Numbered from the stretch's first letter, positions 9,760 through 19,034 are shown. The stretch is 64,000 bases of DNA from Methanothrix sp. (GCF_030055635.1 NZ_JASFYM010000001.1:40362-104361); one strand, 5' to 3'. A program made the numbers and translations. Notes: generated by a model from the letters alone, not told the origin.

Positions 9760-11226
9760 ATGAAGATGAATGATTCACAGGAGACACAGATGGTGAGGAA
9801 GGAGGAGAGGGAGGCGAAGCTTCCCCCAAAATCGAACTTCAGCGAGTGGTACCATGAGCTTCTGAAGAGCGCGGAGATAGTCGATGTCAGGTACCCTGTA
9901 AAGGGCATGAGCGTCTGGTATCCCTTCGGCTTTGCTCTCAGAAGCCATGTCTACCAGATAATAAAAGAGCTTCTCGATGTCGATCACTACGAGACGCAGT
10001 TCCCGCTGCTCATCCCCGAGACCGAGTTCATGAAGGAGGCGGAGCACATAAAGGGCTTCGAGGATGAGGTCTACTGGGTGACACATGGCGGCCGGGATCC
10101 CCTGGAGGTCAAGCTCGCGCTGCGTCCGACGAGCGAGACCGCGATATATCCGATGCTCAAGCTCTGGATACGATCGCATGCAGATCTCCCCCTCAGGATA
10201 TACCAGATAGTCAACACATTCCGCTATGAGACGAAGCACACCCGCCCGCTCATCCGTCTAAGAGAGATAACATCGTTCAAGGAGGCACACACCGCGCACG
10301 CCACCTGGGAGGAGGCGGCGATGCAGGTCGAGACAGCAGTAGAGAGGTACATCGAGTTCTACAGGCGCCTTGCAATCCCATGCCTTGTGAGCAAGCGCCC
10401 GTCCTGGGATAAGTTCCCCGGGGCGGATTACTCGATCGCCCTGGATGTGATAATGCCCGACGGGAGAACACTTCAGGTCGGGACAGCGCATCTGCTCGGG
10501 ACGAACTTCGCAAAGACCTACGAGATAACATACGAGGACGAGCGTGGTGAGCAGAGGTACGTCAACCAGACATGCTACGGGATCTCAGAGAGATGCATAG
10601 CAGCGCTCATAGCTGTTCACGGAGATGATAAGGGTCTTGTGCTGCCCTGGAGGGTCGCGCCTGTCCAGGTTGTCATTGTGCCGATCATATTCGGGGAGAG
10701 GGAGCCGATAATCGAGGTCTGCAGATCTATCGAATCCATGCTCGCAGGCAGGGGCATAAGGGTCAGGCTCGACGATGGTGATGAGCGGCCTGGCGCGAAG
10801 TTCTACAAGTGGGAGATGCGTGGTGTGCCTGTGCGGATAGAGATCGGCCCCAGGGACATCAAAAACGGCGTTGTGACCCTTGTGAGAAGGGACGGTGTGA
10901 GAAAGACCCTGCATATGGGGGATGGACTCGTGGATGCGATCCTCGCAGAGGCAGATGAGCTGCAGTCCGTTCTCTACGCCAGAGCGAAGGAGTTCATGGA
11001 CTCGAAGATAAAGCTCGTATCCTCCCTGGATGAGGCGAGGGCGCAGGTGCAGTCCGGCGTCGCCAGGGTTCCGTGGTGCGGATCTGTGGAGTGCGGTCAT
11101 GCTCTGGAGGACCAGATCGGCGCGAACCTGCTAGGGGAGCCGAGAGGGGATGAGATACCTACCATGCGCTGTCTCATATGCGGCAGGGAGTCCACAGGCT
11201 CGACGTACATGGCCAGGCAGTATTGA
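9760..11226 (+). CDS. proS: Prolyl-tRNA synthetase, archaeal/eukaryotic type
   Basis: Charges tRNA-Pro with proline in the cytoplasm. 488 residues, normal for the archaeal form that lacks the bacterial editing insertion. Class II motifs are visible: motif 2 around [19 protein letters not shown], the ATP and proline site, and motif 3 further on. An [19 protein letters not shown] anticodon-binding region follows. The C-terminus carries a zinc site (CGSVECGH and later CLICGRES). The start is ATG 9760, two bases after the SpoIIM-like stop; an overlapping GTG at 9757 is possible. Confidence 0.97.
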   Translation: MKMNDSQETQMVRKEEREAKLPPKSNFSEWYHELLKSAEIVDVRYPVKGMSVWYPFGFALRSHVYQIIKELLDVDHYETQFPLLIPETEFMKEAEHIKGFEDEVYWVTHGGRDPLEVKLALRPTSETAIYPMLKLWIRSHADLPLRIYQIVNTFRYETKHTRPLIRLREITSFKEAHTAHATWEEAAMQVETAVERYIEFYRRLAIPCLVSKRPSWDKFPGADYSIALDVIMPDGRTLQVGTAHLLGTNFAKTYEITYEDERGEQRYVNQTCYGISERCIAALIAVHGDDKGLVLPWRVAPVQVVIVPIIFGEREPIIEVCRSIESMLAGRGIRVRLDDGDERPGAKFYKWEMRGVPVRIEIGPRDIKNGVVTLVRRDGVRKTLHMGDGLVDAILAEADELQSVLYARAKEFMDSKIKLVSSLDEARAQVQSGVARVPWCGSVECGHALEDQIGANLLGEPRGDEIPTMRCLICGRESTGSTYMARQY

Positions 11227-11286
11227 AAATCACCTCCGCAAGCGTACAGGAATGCATTGCTTCAATGGTATGACAGAGCAGGGTGC

Positions 11287-11318
11287 AAGCTCCTGTCTTC
11301 AGGCCGGAGAGGAGGTCA
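11287..11318 (+). mobile_element. Solitary IS200/IS605 (TnpB-type) right-end remnant
   Basis: This 32-base segment (starting AAGCTCCTGTCTTCAGGCC and ending GTCA) matches the right end of the TnpB element at 23278-23309 (minus strand) in about 26 of 32 positions. No tnpB is present beside it. It lies in the proS-mfnD gap, 37 bases before the mfnD start. It may be a relic, or a short element or RNA end mobilised in trans. Confidence 0.65.
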
Positions 11319-11354
11319 AAGAGCGGCATGTAGATCCGCCCCATGGAGTCTATC

Positions 11355-12254
11355 ATGAGGATACTGATAGCTGAGTATGCGGTCGCCACAGGCCTTGGCG
11401 GAACATACGAGATCGAGGGCAGGGCTATGCTCTCGACGATAGCCGGGAGCTTTGTGAGGTGCGGTCACAGGGTGGTTTACCCCACCTCAGGACCTGTGGT
11501 CGATGCCGGTGTTCCCCTGCGTCTTGAGCACGGCGATCTTGAGGGATTTTTGAGCTCGATCGATGCAGACGCCGGATTGGTCGTGGCACCTGATCCCCTA
11601 GCGCCAGATCTCATCGAGGCGGTTGAGAGCAGAATGGTCAATCTTGGATCCGGCAGGGAGGCTGCGCAGCTCTGCGCGGACAAGCTCGGCTGCACGCTTG
11701 CCCTGAAGAGGGCAGGAGTGCCGGTGGCTGATATTGTTGAATCTCCGGAATGCGAATGCAGTGTGTATGTCGTGAAGCCCAGGTACGGCTGCGGCTCAGA
11801 GGGCGTCATCATCTCCTCGTACCCCAACGCACCGGAGGGCTGCATCGCGACCAGATACGTTGAGGGCGTTCATCTCAGCGTCAGCTTCATCAGAGGAAGA
11901 GACCGGTTCCTGCCGCTCACGATAAACAGGCAGCTGATAGAGATGAGGGGCAGCAGGTTCGTCTATGCCGGAAGCCAGGTGCCGTACAGGTCTCCCAGGG
12001 CGGATGAGATCTGGGACGTGGCGAAAAGGGCTGCAGATGCGCTTGGCTTGAAAGGGTATGCAGGAATCGATCTGGTTGTGGGGGATCTCCCCAGGGTCGT
12101 GGACGTGAATGCGCGCCTCACAACATCGATCGTCGGATGCGCCAGGGTCGTCAGATGGGAGCTGGCAGATCTCATACTAAGAGCGAGCTTCGGCGGGCTG
12201 CCTGAGAGGGTGGAAGTGGACGGAGAGATAACCTTCAGGCTGGACGAGCTCTAG
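11355..12254 (+). CDS. mfnD: Tyramine--L-glutamate ligase (ATP-grasp), methanofuran biosynthesis
   Basis: ATP-grasp enzyme of about 299 residues that would join tyramine to glutamate in making methanofuran, the C1 carrier of methanogens. The opening MRILIAEYAVATGLGGTYEI and the following EGRAML are characteristic of MfnD. The ATP-grasp core follows: YVVKPRYGCGSEGV (Lys and glycine loop), GCIATRYVEGVHLSVSF, and GYAGIDLVV then VVDVNARLTTS with the Mg-binding Asp and Asn. ATG 11355 starts at the conserved N-terminus; the ATG at 11343 adds only four residues. The stop overlaps the convergent Sec61-beta stop by four bases. Confidence 0.9.
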   Translation: MRILIAEYAVATGLGGTYEIEGRAMLSTIAGSFVRCGHRVVYPTSGPVVDAGVPLRLEHGDLEGFLSSIDADAGLVVAPDPLAPDLIEAVESRMVNLGSGREAAQLCADKLGCTLALKRAGVPVADIVESPECECSVYVVKPRYGCGSEGVIISSYPNAPEGCIATRYVEGVHLSVSFIRGRDRFLPLTINRQLIEMRGSRFVYAGSQVPYRSPRADEIWDVAKRAADALGLKGYAGIDLVVGDLPRVVDVNARLTTSIVGCARVVRWELADLILRASFGGLPERVEVDGEITFRLDEL

Positions 12255-12424
12255 GGCCAGAGCCCGAAGGTTATGTTTAAAGCCATTATCGCGACCCCGG
12301 ATGCTATACCAGCGCCCACGACCATCTTCGGGTCGAGCTTTATCGAGGTCTCCTCAGACTCGAAGTACCTCATCAGGCCGGCCGATGACATCAGGCCCGG
12401 CCCCTCGCCTTTCTTCTTTGCCAT
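12251..12424 (-). CDS. Preprotein translocase subunit Sec61-beta (SecG-like)
   Basis: 57-residue protein: a charged cytoplasmic head (MAKKKGEGPG), the family segment GLMRYFESEETSIKLDP, and a single C-terminal membrane helix (VVGAGIASGVAIMALNITFG). This is the archaeal Sec61-beta layout of the SecYEG/Sec61 translocon. It would work with the SecF-SecD pair encoded at 33.9-36.4 kb. Its stop overlaps the mfnD stop on the other strand. Confidence 0.93.
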   Translation of the reverse strand: MAKKKGEGPGLMSSAGLMRYFESEETSIKLDPKMVVGAGIASGVAIMALNITFGLWP

Positions 12425-12609
12425 GTGCGGTCCTCTTACATATCGGTTAAAGTAAATTTCGGTCAGATTCTGTCACCCGGTGAATGGCCCATTGAGCAGA
12501 TGGCTGCGTGCCTTCTCCGGCGTGACGGCCGGAGTTTGTTCCGTGCTGCTCTCCATCAGACGACCTTCTCAGGCTCTCGAGAAGTGTGCAGCGCCAGGAA
12601 GGAGATTTC

Positions 12610-13818
12610 CTAGCCGAGATCCAGTGAGGTCCTCGAGGTGCTGCCGTGCACATCAGATGCGACCAGCACCGCGGTGTACCTTGATACTGCTGCTTCCCTT
12701 TCCAGCTTCATATCATAATGAAAGATCGGCGATCTCCTGAGATAGATCGGCCTGTGGAAAGCGAGGCTCTCGCCCATCAGGATGAACCTGAGGGAGCTCC
12801 TGCCCTCGATGAGCGTTATGTTCTCTCTAACATAATCAGAGTACCGCGCTCCAGGCCGGAGGGACTCGAAGAGCTCCTTTGAGATGTAATGGATTCTTCC
12901 ATCCAGCCCCTCGATCGCGTGCAGCTCCAGATCCTCTCCGAAGTACGCGATGGCCTCTGAGAAAGGCCCTTCATCTGTTATGTTCAGCAGGCAGGGCGCA
13001 GAGTATCTCATGTACCTGGAGATGTTCTCCGGAACGTCCCTCGCCTCGACGGCCACTACTGGAGAGACTCGCTCAGAGCCGCAGCTCACGCTGTACACCA
13101 CTCTCGGCCAGATGAACCTGATCTCTGATTCTTTGCCTCTGGCATCTGCCCTATCCATCCATACGACCTCCCCGCTCTTCTGATCCACGATGTAGAGGGA
13201 GACACCCCCGAGATCCCCGTCAGGATCCGAGAGATCCGCCCTGATGGCAACGCCGTCCGTGAGGTTCTCACAGGATGCATTGATCCCCGGGGGTTTGGAT
13301 GAGATGTAACCGATAGCTGAAATCAGCCACTCGTAATCGCTGGGAGATACAAGCATGCTGGGGCTTCTGGATGCGACAAAAGAGCGGTTGAGCGTTGTGT
13401 TTTTATCAATTCCAACGAACAGCGTGGAGTACTCGAAGAGCACCACGAAGAACGGTTTATCCATTCGTAAATCCGGCACATCTATCTCAGCCCAGCTCAG
13501 GTTTCTCCCGAAGTAAGCTCCTGAGATGTCTGTGGTCCTGTAAACCAGGTTGAGATCCGCATCCCATATCTCCAGGACGAAAATCCCGTCGCGGCTGAGC
13601 ATGCCACAGACCGCAACCCTGGAGAGAGTCCAGTTCTCCGGGGGAGAGAAGAGGACCGCATGCCCCTGGTCGCCAGCGAGCCATACACCATCGTCGGGGA
13701 CGCCGTCGGTGTACTGGATCGCGAGATCCAGAGCATCTGAGACTGGAACAAAGAGCAGCATCAGAATAACTGGGAGCGAGCCGAGCTTTCTGTAGATTGA
13801 TCTCAGGCTGCGAAGCAC
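12610..13818 (-). CDS. Exported protein of unknown function
   Basis: About 402 residues from a GTG at 13818. This start places the hydrophobic segment LGSLPVILMLLFVPVSDAL at the N-terminus as a signal peptide; an ORF extending to 13968 would overlap the upstream gene and begin in unlikely sequence. The mature part has beta-rich, weakly Ig-like stretches (ISSKPPGINASCENLTDG and IRADLSDPDGDLGG, the latter a common surface-protein turn), many NxT sites and few cysteines. No enzyme motif was recognised. It follows another exported protein on the same strand (13941-14918), so the two may be co-expressed. Confidence 0.7.
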   Translation of the reverse strand: MLRSLRSIYRKLGSLPVILMLLFVPVSDALDLAIQYTDGVPDDGVWLAGDQGHAVLFSPPENWTLSRVAVCGMLSRDGIFVLEIWDADLNLVYRTTDISGAYFGRNLSWAEIDVPDLRMDKPFFVVLFEYSTLFVGIDKNTTLNRSFVASRSPSMLVSPSDYEWLISAIGYISSKPPGINASCENLTDGVAIRADLSDPDGDLGGVSLYIVDQKSGEVVWMDRADARGKESEIRFIWPRVVYSVSCGSERVSPVVAVEARDVPENISRYMRYSAPCLLNITDEGPFSEAIAYFGEDLELHAIEGLDGRIHYISKELFESLRPGARYSDYVRENITLIEGRSSLRFILMGESLAFHRPIYLRRSPIFHYDMKLEREAAVSRYTAVLVASDVHGSTSRTSLDLG

Positions 13819-13940
13819 TGCGATCTGCTTTGAATTCGATAAAGAACATTCAAGAAGCAAGCTCGCCCATTGGGTTAAAAATGGTTCATATTCAATTTCA
13901 TTTTGTACCCCTTCTTCACCCTGCCGAATAAAAACCCACA

Positions 13941-14918
13941 TCATCGCACATCCCCCGAGCAGCTCCATATCGAATCCTTGAGAGCTCTGATTGTCTCTGT
14001 TTCACCAAACTGGCAGCATGAGAGCCATTCCGGACCAGGAGATCTCACGGAAACAAGATCGTACCCGAGGCATCCGCACATGTACACGCTTCTTTCAGGC
14101 GCCTCATTTATGATAGCAGCATCGTAGGTGTTCTTTCCAGCCCAGGACTCCTCGAGCCCTATGTTCTTCCCTCTGCTTCCCATATCGATGACGGAACGCA
14201 TATCGAAGCTACCCCAGTAGGCGTCGAAACCCTCTGATTCAGGGGTTTTATCGGAGTACTGCCTGTACCTCTGCATAACAAGTCCGGAGGAGTGCGAGCT
14301 TATGCTGTAGTGGATGTTTTTGTTCGGACGGAAGAGATCCGATATTATCGTGTTTGTGGTGTCGTTCATCGAGAGCTGGAACCAGGCGCTCTTGAGGTAC
14401 ATGTCGCATGTGCGATCCTTTCTCATATCCTTAGTGTAAAGATACGATGTACCCACACGATCCAGATTGTTGATGAAGGTCTCCCTGCTCGATATCCCGG
14501 ATCCCCTGTAGTCGATTGTGCTCGATGCGGTGAGCACGACAGGCCAGGCCTCGTTCACAGAAAGAATGTAGTTCTGTGTTCCCGGGATCTTGACAAGCGT
14601 TGATGTTGTATTGACATTGTCTCCTGCTGCCTCCAGAGCGATCCTGTCCTCAGCCTCCACGGTGCCGTTCTTCGCAGCCACCCGCTCGCTCATGCTGAGG
14701 TGATTGATATCGATCTCCGTGTATCTGCTGTGATCACCGGTGCCTAGGGCGTACCCGTAGAGGTCCATGGAGAGGTTCATTGTGAACCTCCTTCCGGTGC
14801 TCCAGCCGGTATCGTGCTCGTGGATCTCATAGCTCCTCCAGCAGGATGCGGTGTCGAGAGACATGAAGAGAAGAAGCAGAAGAAGAATAGCTGAGCGCCT
14901 GGGCTGCTTCGGGGACAT
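13941..14918 (-). CDS. Exported protein of unknown function
   Basis: 325 residues with a clear signal peptide (SAILLLLLLFMSLDTASC). The mature part is rich in Ser, Asn, Asp and Tyr, looks beta-rich (YRQYSDKTPESEGFDAYWG) and ends in a Cys-rich tail (CGCLGYDLV, then CCQFGETE and SCSG). No family was recognised. It lies upstream of the exported gene 12610-13818 on the same strand. Confidence 0.75.
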   Translation of the reverse strand: MSPKQPRRSAILLLLLLFMSLDTASCWRSYEIHEHDTGWSTGRRFTMNLSMDLYGYALGTGDHSRYTEIDINHLSMSERVAAKNGTVEAEDRIALEAAGDNVNTTSTLVKIPGTQNYILSVNEAWPVVLTASSTIDYRGSGISSRETFINNLDRVGTSYLYTKDMRKDRTCDMYLKSAWFQLSMNDTTNTIISDLFRPNKNIHYSISSHSSGLVMQRYRQYSDKTPESEGFDAYWGSFDMRSVIDMGSRGKNIGLEESWAGKNTYDAAIINEAPERSVYMCGCLGYDLVSVRSPGPEWLSCCQFGETETIRALKDSIWSCSGDVR

Positions 14919-15000
14919 GCGGTTGATTCTTTCATGTCATCCTATAAAAATTTCTCCGCAGCACCTGCGCCGTCGATCAGCTCCGCCATCTTCAGCCTCG

Positions 15001-16155
15001 CTACCTCAGCGCAGATATGCTGCGGAACCGCTCAACCGCCTCGCGGATGCACTCGCCAGCGTAATCGACATCCTCACGCGTGTTGTCCCTTCCCAGCGTT
15101 ATCCTGAGAGAGCCGTGGCATCTGACCGGATCCAGGCCTATGGCCCTGAGCACATGGCTCGGCTCCAGCTTCTTCGAGGAGCACGCTGATCCTGTGGAGA
15201 CTGCTATGCCCTTTGAGTCGAGGTAGAGAAGCAGCGACTCACCCTCCACCCTGCCGAAGCCGAAGTTGAGGTTGATCGGGAGCCTCTTTGTTGGATGGCC
15301 GTTGAGCCAGGAGTCATCGATGTTCGATAGCACGAACCTCTTGAGCCTATCGCGCAGCGCTGTAAGCCGCTCCGCCTCTCTCTCCATCATCTCAGATGCG
15401 AGCTCCGCAGCTCTGCCCATTCCCACGATCCCCGGGACGTTCTCGGTGCCAGACCTGAGCCCCCTCTCGTGCCCCCCGCCCTGGATTATGCTCTCGATCC
15501 TTGTGCCCTTTCTGACATACAGCGCCCCAACGCCCTTCGGTCCGTAGAACTTGTGCGCGGATACTGAGAGAAGATCCACACCGAGCCGGTCGACATTCAC
15601 GGGTATCTTGCCCACAGTCTGGACGGCATCCGTGTGCAGGAGTATGTCTCTCTCTGAAGCGATCTCCGCTATGCTCTCCACAGGCTGTATCGTGCCTATC
15701 TCGTTGTTCGCATGCATGACAGATATGAGCACGGTATCATCACGTATCGCCCTCTCGATCTCTGCGGGATCGACTATGCCCTTATCGTCCACCGGTATGT
15801 ACGTGACTTCAAAGCCCATCCGCTCCAGCGACCTGCATACCTCAAGAACAGCCGGATGCTCTATCGATGTCGTGATGATGTGCCTTCCCCTGCCACTGAG
15901 CGCGACGCCCTTGAGCGCAAGGTTGTCCGACTCTGTGCCGCCGCTCGTGAAGTATATCTCCTCAGGGCTCGCGCCGATAAGCGATGCGAGCCTCTCCCTT
16001 GCGCCCTCAACAGCATCGCGCGCCTCCCGGCCGAACTCGTGGAGGCTCGATGCATTCCCATACCTCTCTCTGAAGTAGGGCAGCATCGCCTCCAGGACCT
16101 CAGGTGCGACCGGGGTCGTGGCCGAGTGGTCCATGTATATGCGCCTCATGATCAT
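15001..16155 (-). CDS. nifS: Cysteine desulfurase (NifS/IscS family)
   Basis: PLP enzyme that takes sulfur from cysteine for Fe-S clusters or thiolated cofactors. About 384 residues, normal for the family. Seen: IYMDHSATTPVAPEV at the N-terminus, SGGTESDNLALKG, the conserved His in HANNEIGTIQP, the PLP lysine in SVSAHKFYGPKG, GGGHERGLRSGTENVPG, and the active-site loop cysteine in STGSACSSKK. The start is ATG 16155 (or 16149), behind a weak GTGAT site; the same frame stays open to 16746 but that extension is non-coding in character. No IscU/SufB partner is adjacent. The divergent transglutaminase-like gene shares the upstream gap. Confidence 0.95.
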   Translation of the reverse strand: MIMRRIYMDHSATTPVAPEVLEAMLPYFRERYGNASSLHEFGREARDAVEGARERLASLIGASPEEIYFTSGGTESDNLALKGVALSGRGRHIITTSIEHPAVLEVCRSLERMGFEVTYIPVDDKGIVDPAEIERAIRDDTVLISVMHANNEIGTIQPVESIAEIASERDILLHTDAVQTVGKIPVNVDRLGVDLLSVSAHKFYGPKGVGALYVRKGTRIESIIQGGGHERGLRSGTENVPGIVGMGRAAELASEMMEREAERLTALRDRLKRFVLSNIDDSWLNGHPTKRLPINLNFGFGRVEGESLLLYLDSKGIAVSTGSACSSKKLEPSHVLRAIGLDPVRCHGSLRITLGRDNTREDVDYAGECIREAVERFRSISALR

Positions 16156-16324
16156 CAAATCACACTGCATGCGAGTTAAAGCTTCTCTCCAAGCAGCGGT
16201 TCGCTGAATGCCCCCCGGAATACACTGGACAGCACCGCGCGATTGCTGCAACCACCACAGCAGATAATCACAGTAGATAAATTTAAATATAATCAACGAA
16301 CTAGTTTCTCTGGAGGGGGTAGCT

Positions 16325-17008
16325 CTGAGGTACAACTGGGCTGGCGATACGATCATCCGGGATACAATAGTCTGGAGCAAAAGGGCTGTTCTGGGGAACG
16401 AGAATGTCTTCATCCCCACAGATATAAGAGAGTGGATATCGTACCCGGACAGCGAGGTCATCAGGCTCGCCCTGAAGGAGATGGATCTTCCAGCTTCCAG
16501 GGCGGCAGGGACTTTCGATGAGAGGGCCTGGAAGGTCTGGAAGTATGTTGCTGAGAATGTCGAGTACGTCTCAGATAAAAAGGCATTTGGCATGCCCGAC
16601 TTCTGGCTCTTTCCAGTGGAGACGCTGACGCTACGCAGGGGAGACTGCGAGGATTCGTCGTTCCTGCTTGCCACACTGATGATCGCCAGCGGGATAAGCG
16701 AGCACTGCGTCAGGGTTGTGATTGGAAAGGTGATCGCAGGAAGCACAACATACGGGCACTGCTGGGTGGTTTATCAGAACGAGAGCGGAACCTGGTGCCT
16801 GCTTGAGAGCACCCTGAACTCGATCCCGCAGAGGCTGCCTCCAGCGGATCCGTTCACAGAGCCGGAGAGCAGGGACAGGTATGAGCCACAGCTCTGCTTC
16901 AACCGCAATCACCTCTGGTCGATAGCGCCCGGCGAGATGCGCCTCTCGGAGTACATCAACTCCAGGGAGATCTCCGGCGGCTACCGTCCTAGGAGCCCAG
17001 AGATCTGA
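16325..17008 (+). CDS. Transglutaminase-like cysteine protease-fold protein, probable CTG start
   Basis: About 227 residues if started at CTG 16325. The core has the transglutaminase triad pattern: Cys in RRGDCEDSSFLLATL, His in TYGHCWVVYQ and an acidic residue in CLLESTLNS. Proteins of this type may hydrolyse or cross-link peptides; the substrate is unknown and there is no signal peptide. The frame stays open from 16277 to 17008, but its first ATG is 16481, which would cut off about 52 plausible codons. No ATG, GTG or TTG lies in that stretch. A strong ribosome site GGAGGGGG (16312-16319) sits five bases before the CTG, behind an A/T-rich promoter-like run near 16280-16292. Its 3' end overlaps the convergent Mut7-C gene by 20 bases. 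Confidence 0.7.
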   Translation: MRYNWAGDTIIRDTIVWSKRAVLGNENVFIPTDIREWISYPDSEVIRLALKEMDLPASRAAGTFDERAWKVWKYVAENVEYVSDKKAFGMPDFWLFPVETLTLRRGDCEDSSFLLATLMIASGISEHCVRVVIGKVIAGSTTYGHCWVVYQNESGTWCLLESTLNSIPQRLPPADPFTEPESRDRYEPQLCFNRNHLWSIAPGEMRLSEYINSREISGGYRPRSPEI

Positions 17009-17381
17009 GCCTAGCCTCGATCCCCCGCCAGTGCGACCCCTGCCAGTATATCTTTCCACACTCGGAGCACATCCATCTATCGTTTTCGATATCGATAAGC
17101 TCGCCGTTGCAGATGGTGCACCTCTCCGGATTGAGGCTGAGGTTTATGCCCCTCTCCTGCACCTCTCTCAGCTGGTCGTCGATATGAGGGGATCTGATGA
17201 GAATGCATCTGACCCCAGACCGCTCGCAGAGCTCTGCCAGAGACCTGTCACGCGTGAGCAGCGTTCTCCTATCCCCTGCCTGCGCGACGAGATCCCCATC
17301 GCTCATCGACCTGGGATTCTCCACATCGTGCCCCGCAAGCCTGAGCCATCTTCCCAGGCGCATCAGCATGTGGTCCACCAC
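16989..17381 (-). CDS. Mut7-C (DUF82) PIN-like RNase domain protein with zinc ribbon
   Basis: About 130 residues. The segment VVDHMLMRLGRWLRLAGHDV and then LLTRDRSL are typical of Mut7-C, a PIN-fold domain with predicted RNase activity. The C-terminus is a zinc ribbon (CTICNGE and CSECGKIYWQGSHW). The start is uncertain: a GTG at 17381 fits the family N-terminus, while a perfect GGAGGT lies six bases before an in-frame ACG at 17393. The ORF stays open to 17594, but that extra sequence has no family character. Confidence 0.8.
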   Translation of the reverse strand: MVDHMLMRLGRWLRLAGHDVENPRSMSDGDLVAQAGDRRTLLTRDRSLAELCERSGVRCILIRSPHIDDQLREVQERGINLSLNPERCTICNGELIDIENDRWMCSECGKIYWQGSHWRGIEARLRSLGS

Positions 17382-17494
17382 AAACTCAGCCGTAGGGAGA
17401 CCTCCGCAAGCACACCTAAGCGCAATATTACGTCTCTGCAACCATGTAACAGCCTGCACCAGATATATAGCCATCTGAATCAACCATTCTCCGG

Positions 17495-18226
17495 ATGAGA
17501 AGGGTTGCATGGGGAATAACCGGTGGCGGCCAGCACCTGGCTGAGAGCGTGGAGGCGATGCGCAAGGTCGCAGCCCTGCATAGTGTATGCACATTTGTCT
17601 CGAGAGCTGGCGAGGAGGTCCTGCGCATGTACGGGCTGCTCGATAGACTCCACGAGATATCCAGAGGCAGCTACCTGGAGGAGGTCTTTCTGGAGAGCGA
17701 GTCCGGAAGCAGCTTTCCGATGACTGGAAGGCTCATGCTTGGAAGGTTTGACATGCTGCTGATCGCGCCTGCGACATCGAATACAGTGGCGAAGATCGCA
17801 TGCGGGATCGCGGACACGATCGTCACAAACGCGGCTGCGCTGGCTGAGAAGGCGGAGGTGCCGGTGCTCGTGCTGCCTACTGATGTGAGGGAAGCGGTGA
17901 CGAGAGCGCCGTATGCTGTGAACAGGGAGCTGTGCGAGGCATGCGAGATCTGTCCTCCGCAGAAAGCCTGCCCGCGGGGTGCCATCTCAGGAGATGAGAT
18001 TCGCTCCATAGACCTGATGCTGTGCGATGGCTGTGGTACGTGTCTGCCTCTATGCAGCACCGGCGCAATAGATGCTGTGAGGATGAACGTCAGACGGAGA
18101 AGCATAGATATCAGGAACATCGAGATCCTCAGGGAGAGGGGCTACGTAATCCTTGAGTCGCCTGAGGAGATACCAGTGGCTGTTGAACGCGTGAAGATCA
18201 ACAGGGGGATGCAGAGAACTGAATGA
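17495..18226 (+). CDS. Iron-sulfur flavoprotein, archaeoflavoprotein/DmrX-like
   Basis: 243 residues. Residues 1-150 form a flavoprotein-type FMN fold (WGITGGGQHLAESVE at the start, then LLIAPATSNTVAKIACGI). After that come two ferredoxin-type Cys groups: CEACEICPPQKACP and CDGCGTCLPLC. This layout matches archaeal flavoproteins that include dihydromethanopterin reductase (DmrX) of methanogens; that role is likely but the sequence alone does not exclude another electron-transfer function. It is divergent from the Mut7-C gene. Confidence 0.78.
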   Translation: MRRVAWGITGGGQHLAESVEAMRKVAALHSVCTFVSRAGEEVLRMYGLLDRLHEISRGSYLEEVFLESESGSSFPMTGRLMLGRFDMLLIAPATSNTVAKIACGIADTIVTNAAALAEKAEVPVLVLPTDVREAVTRAPYAVNRELCEACEICPPQKACPRGAISGDEIRSIDLMLCDGCGTCLPLCSTGAIDAVRMNVRRRSIDIRNIEILRERGYVILESPEEIPVAVERVKINRGMQRTE

Positions 18227-18267
18227 TACGCCTGAAGTTTCGCAAAGCGATCTCAGCATTCACTGGC

Positions 18268-18293
18268 CCCACGTGGCACCAGTGGCACGTGGG
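18268..18293. repeat. Inverted repeat CCCACGTG/CACGTGGG
   Basis: A perfect 8-bp inverted repeat with a 10-base loop, 41 bases after the flavoprotein stop and about 180 bases before the next start. Each arm itself holds CACGTG. No U-run follows, so an operator is as likely as a terminator. Confidence 0.5.
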
Positions 18294-18473
18294 TATCCTA
18301 TTAGCAGGGAAACTCAACCATGCCCCTGCATATCATGCTCTGAGGCCATTTCAGATGCACTTCAGCAAATAATCAATACCATCAAATCGCTTCTATCCAG
18401 TATCTGATACTCAAAGACCGCCAGCGTTTCCGATAGTCATGTTTTTGTAGCATTGGTAATTAAACGCAAAAAC

Positions 18474-19034
18474 ATGGAAGGTGACATAACATGCCCTGTC
18501 TGCGACTACGCCACTGAGCACACTGTTTTACATGCGGGCAGGGATCTTGTGGTGAGGTGCGAGGCATGCGGCACTGTGCATTCGGTCACATCTCATCATG
18601 TGAGGATGACTCCTCTGAAGGTTATCGTGAGCTCTGGCTCGGAATCAAGGGTGTACCGTGTAAGTGTTCCTCACAACGATATGCTCTCGGTTGGCTCCGA
18701 GATAGTGGTCGATGATGGGCGGAGCGATGTTGTCGTTGCAGAGGTTACTGCGATAGAGGCAGACAGGAGGGTGAGCCACGCCACTGCAAAGGACGTTAGG
18801 TGCGTATGGGCAAGGGCTGTGGATGATGTTGTGGTCAAGATCTCTGTGTATAGAGCAGGCAGGACGAGATCGTTCAGGATAATGACCAAGGGAGACGAGG
18901 TTTTCTCAGTCGGTGATGTCAGAGAGGTCGAGGGTGTCAGGTACAGGATAGTGAAGATCAAGGGACGTGACGGAGGGTTTCCGGGGAGCTCCGAGGCCAG
19001 AGATATCGTTAGAGTATGGGGGCGGCAGCTTTGA
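18474..19034 (+). CDS. HVO_0476-family zinc finger protein
   Basis: About 186 residues. The N-terminus has two CxxC knuckles ([10 protein letters not shown] and [10 protein letters not shown]) followed by two similar beta-rich segments of about 65 residues ([16 protein letters not shown] with GSEIVVDDG, then [16 protein letters not shown] with GDVREVEG). This is the layout of the archaeal HVO_0476 family, whose function is unknown. ATG 18474 begins at the zinc knuckle; an in-frame TTG at 18453 would add seven basic residues. The end overlaps pcm by 19 bases, so the two are coupled. Confidence 0.82.
   Translation: MEGDITCPVCDYATEHTVLHAGRDLVVRCEACGTVHSVTSHHVRMTPLKVIVSSGSESRVYRVSVPHNDMLSVGSEIVVDDGRSDVVVAEVTAIEADRRVSHATAKDVRCVWARAVDDVVVKISVYRAGRTRSFRIMTKGDEVFSVGDVREVEGVRYRIVKIKGRDGGFPGSSEARDIVRVWGRQL

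Noticed and set aside
12515..12534. CTCCGGC/GCCGGAG hairpin
   Set aside because: A 7-bp stem with only a short TTTGTT after it and no plus-strand gene ending nearby; too weak to name as a terminator.
13819..13968. Longer start for the exported 402-residue protein
   Set aside because: It would overlap the upstream gene and put 50 non-signal residues before the signal peptide.
16156..16746. Long N-terminal extension of the NifS frame
   Set aside because: Cysteine desulfurases begin near IYMDHSATT; the extension is unconserved in character and overlaps the divergent transglutaminase-like gene.
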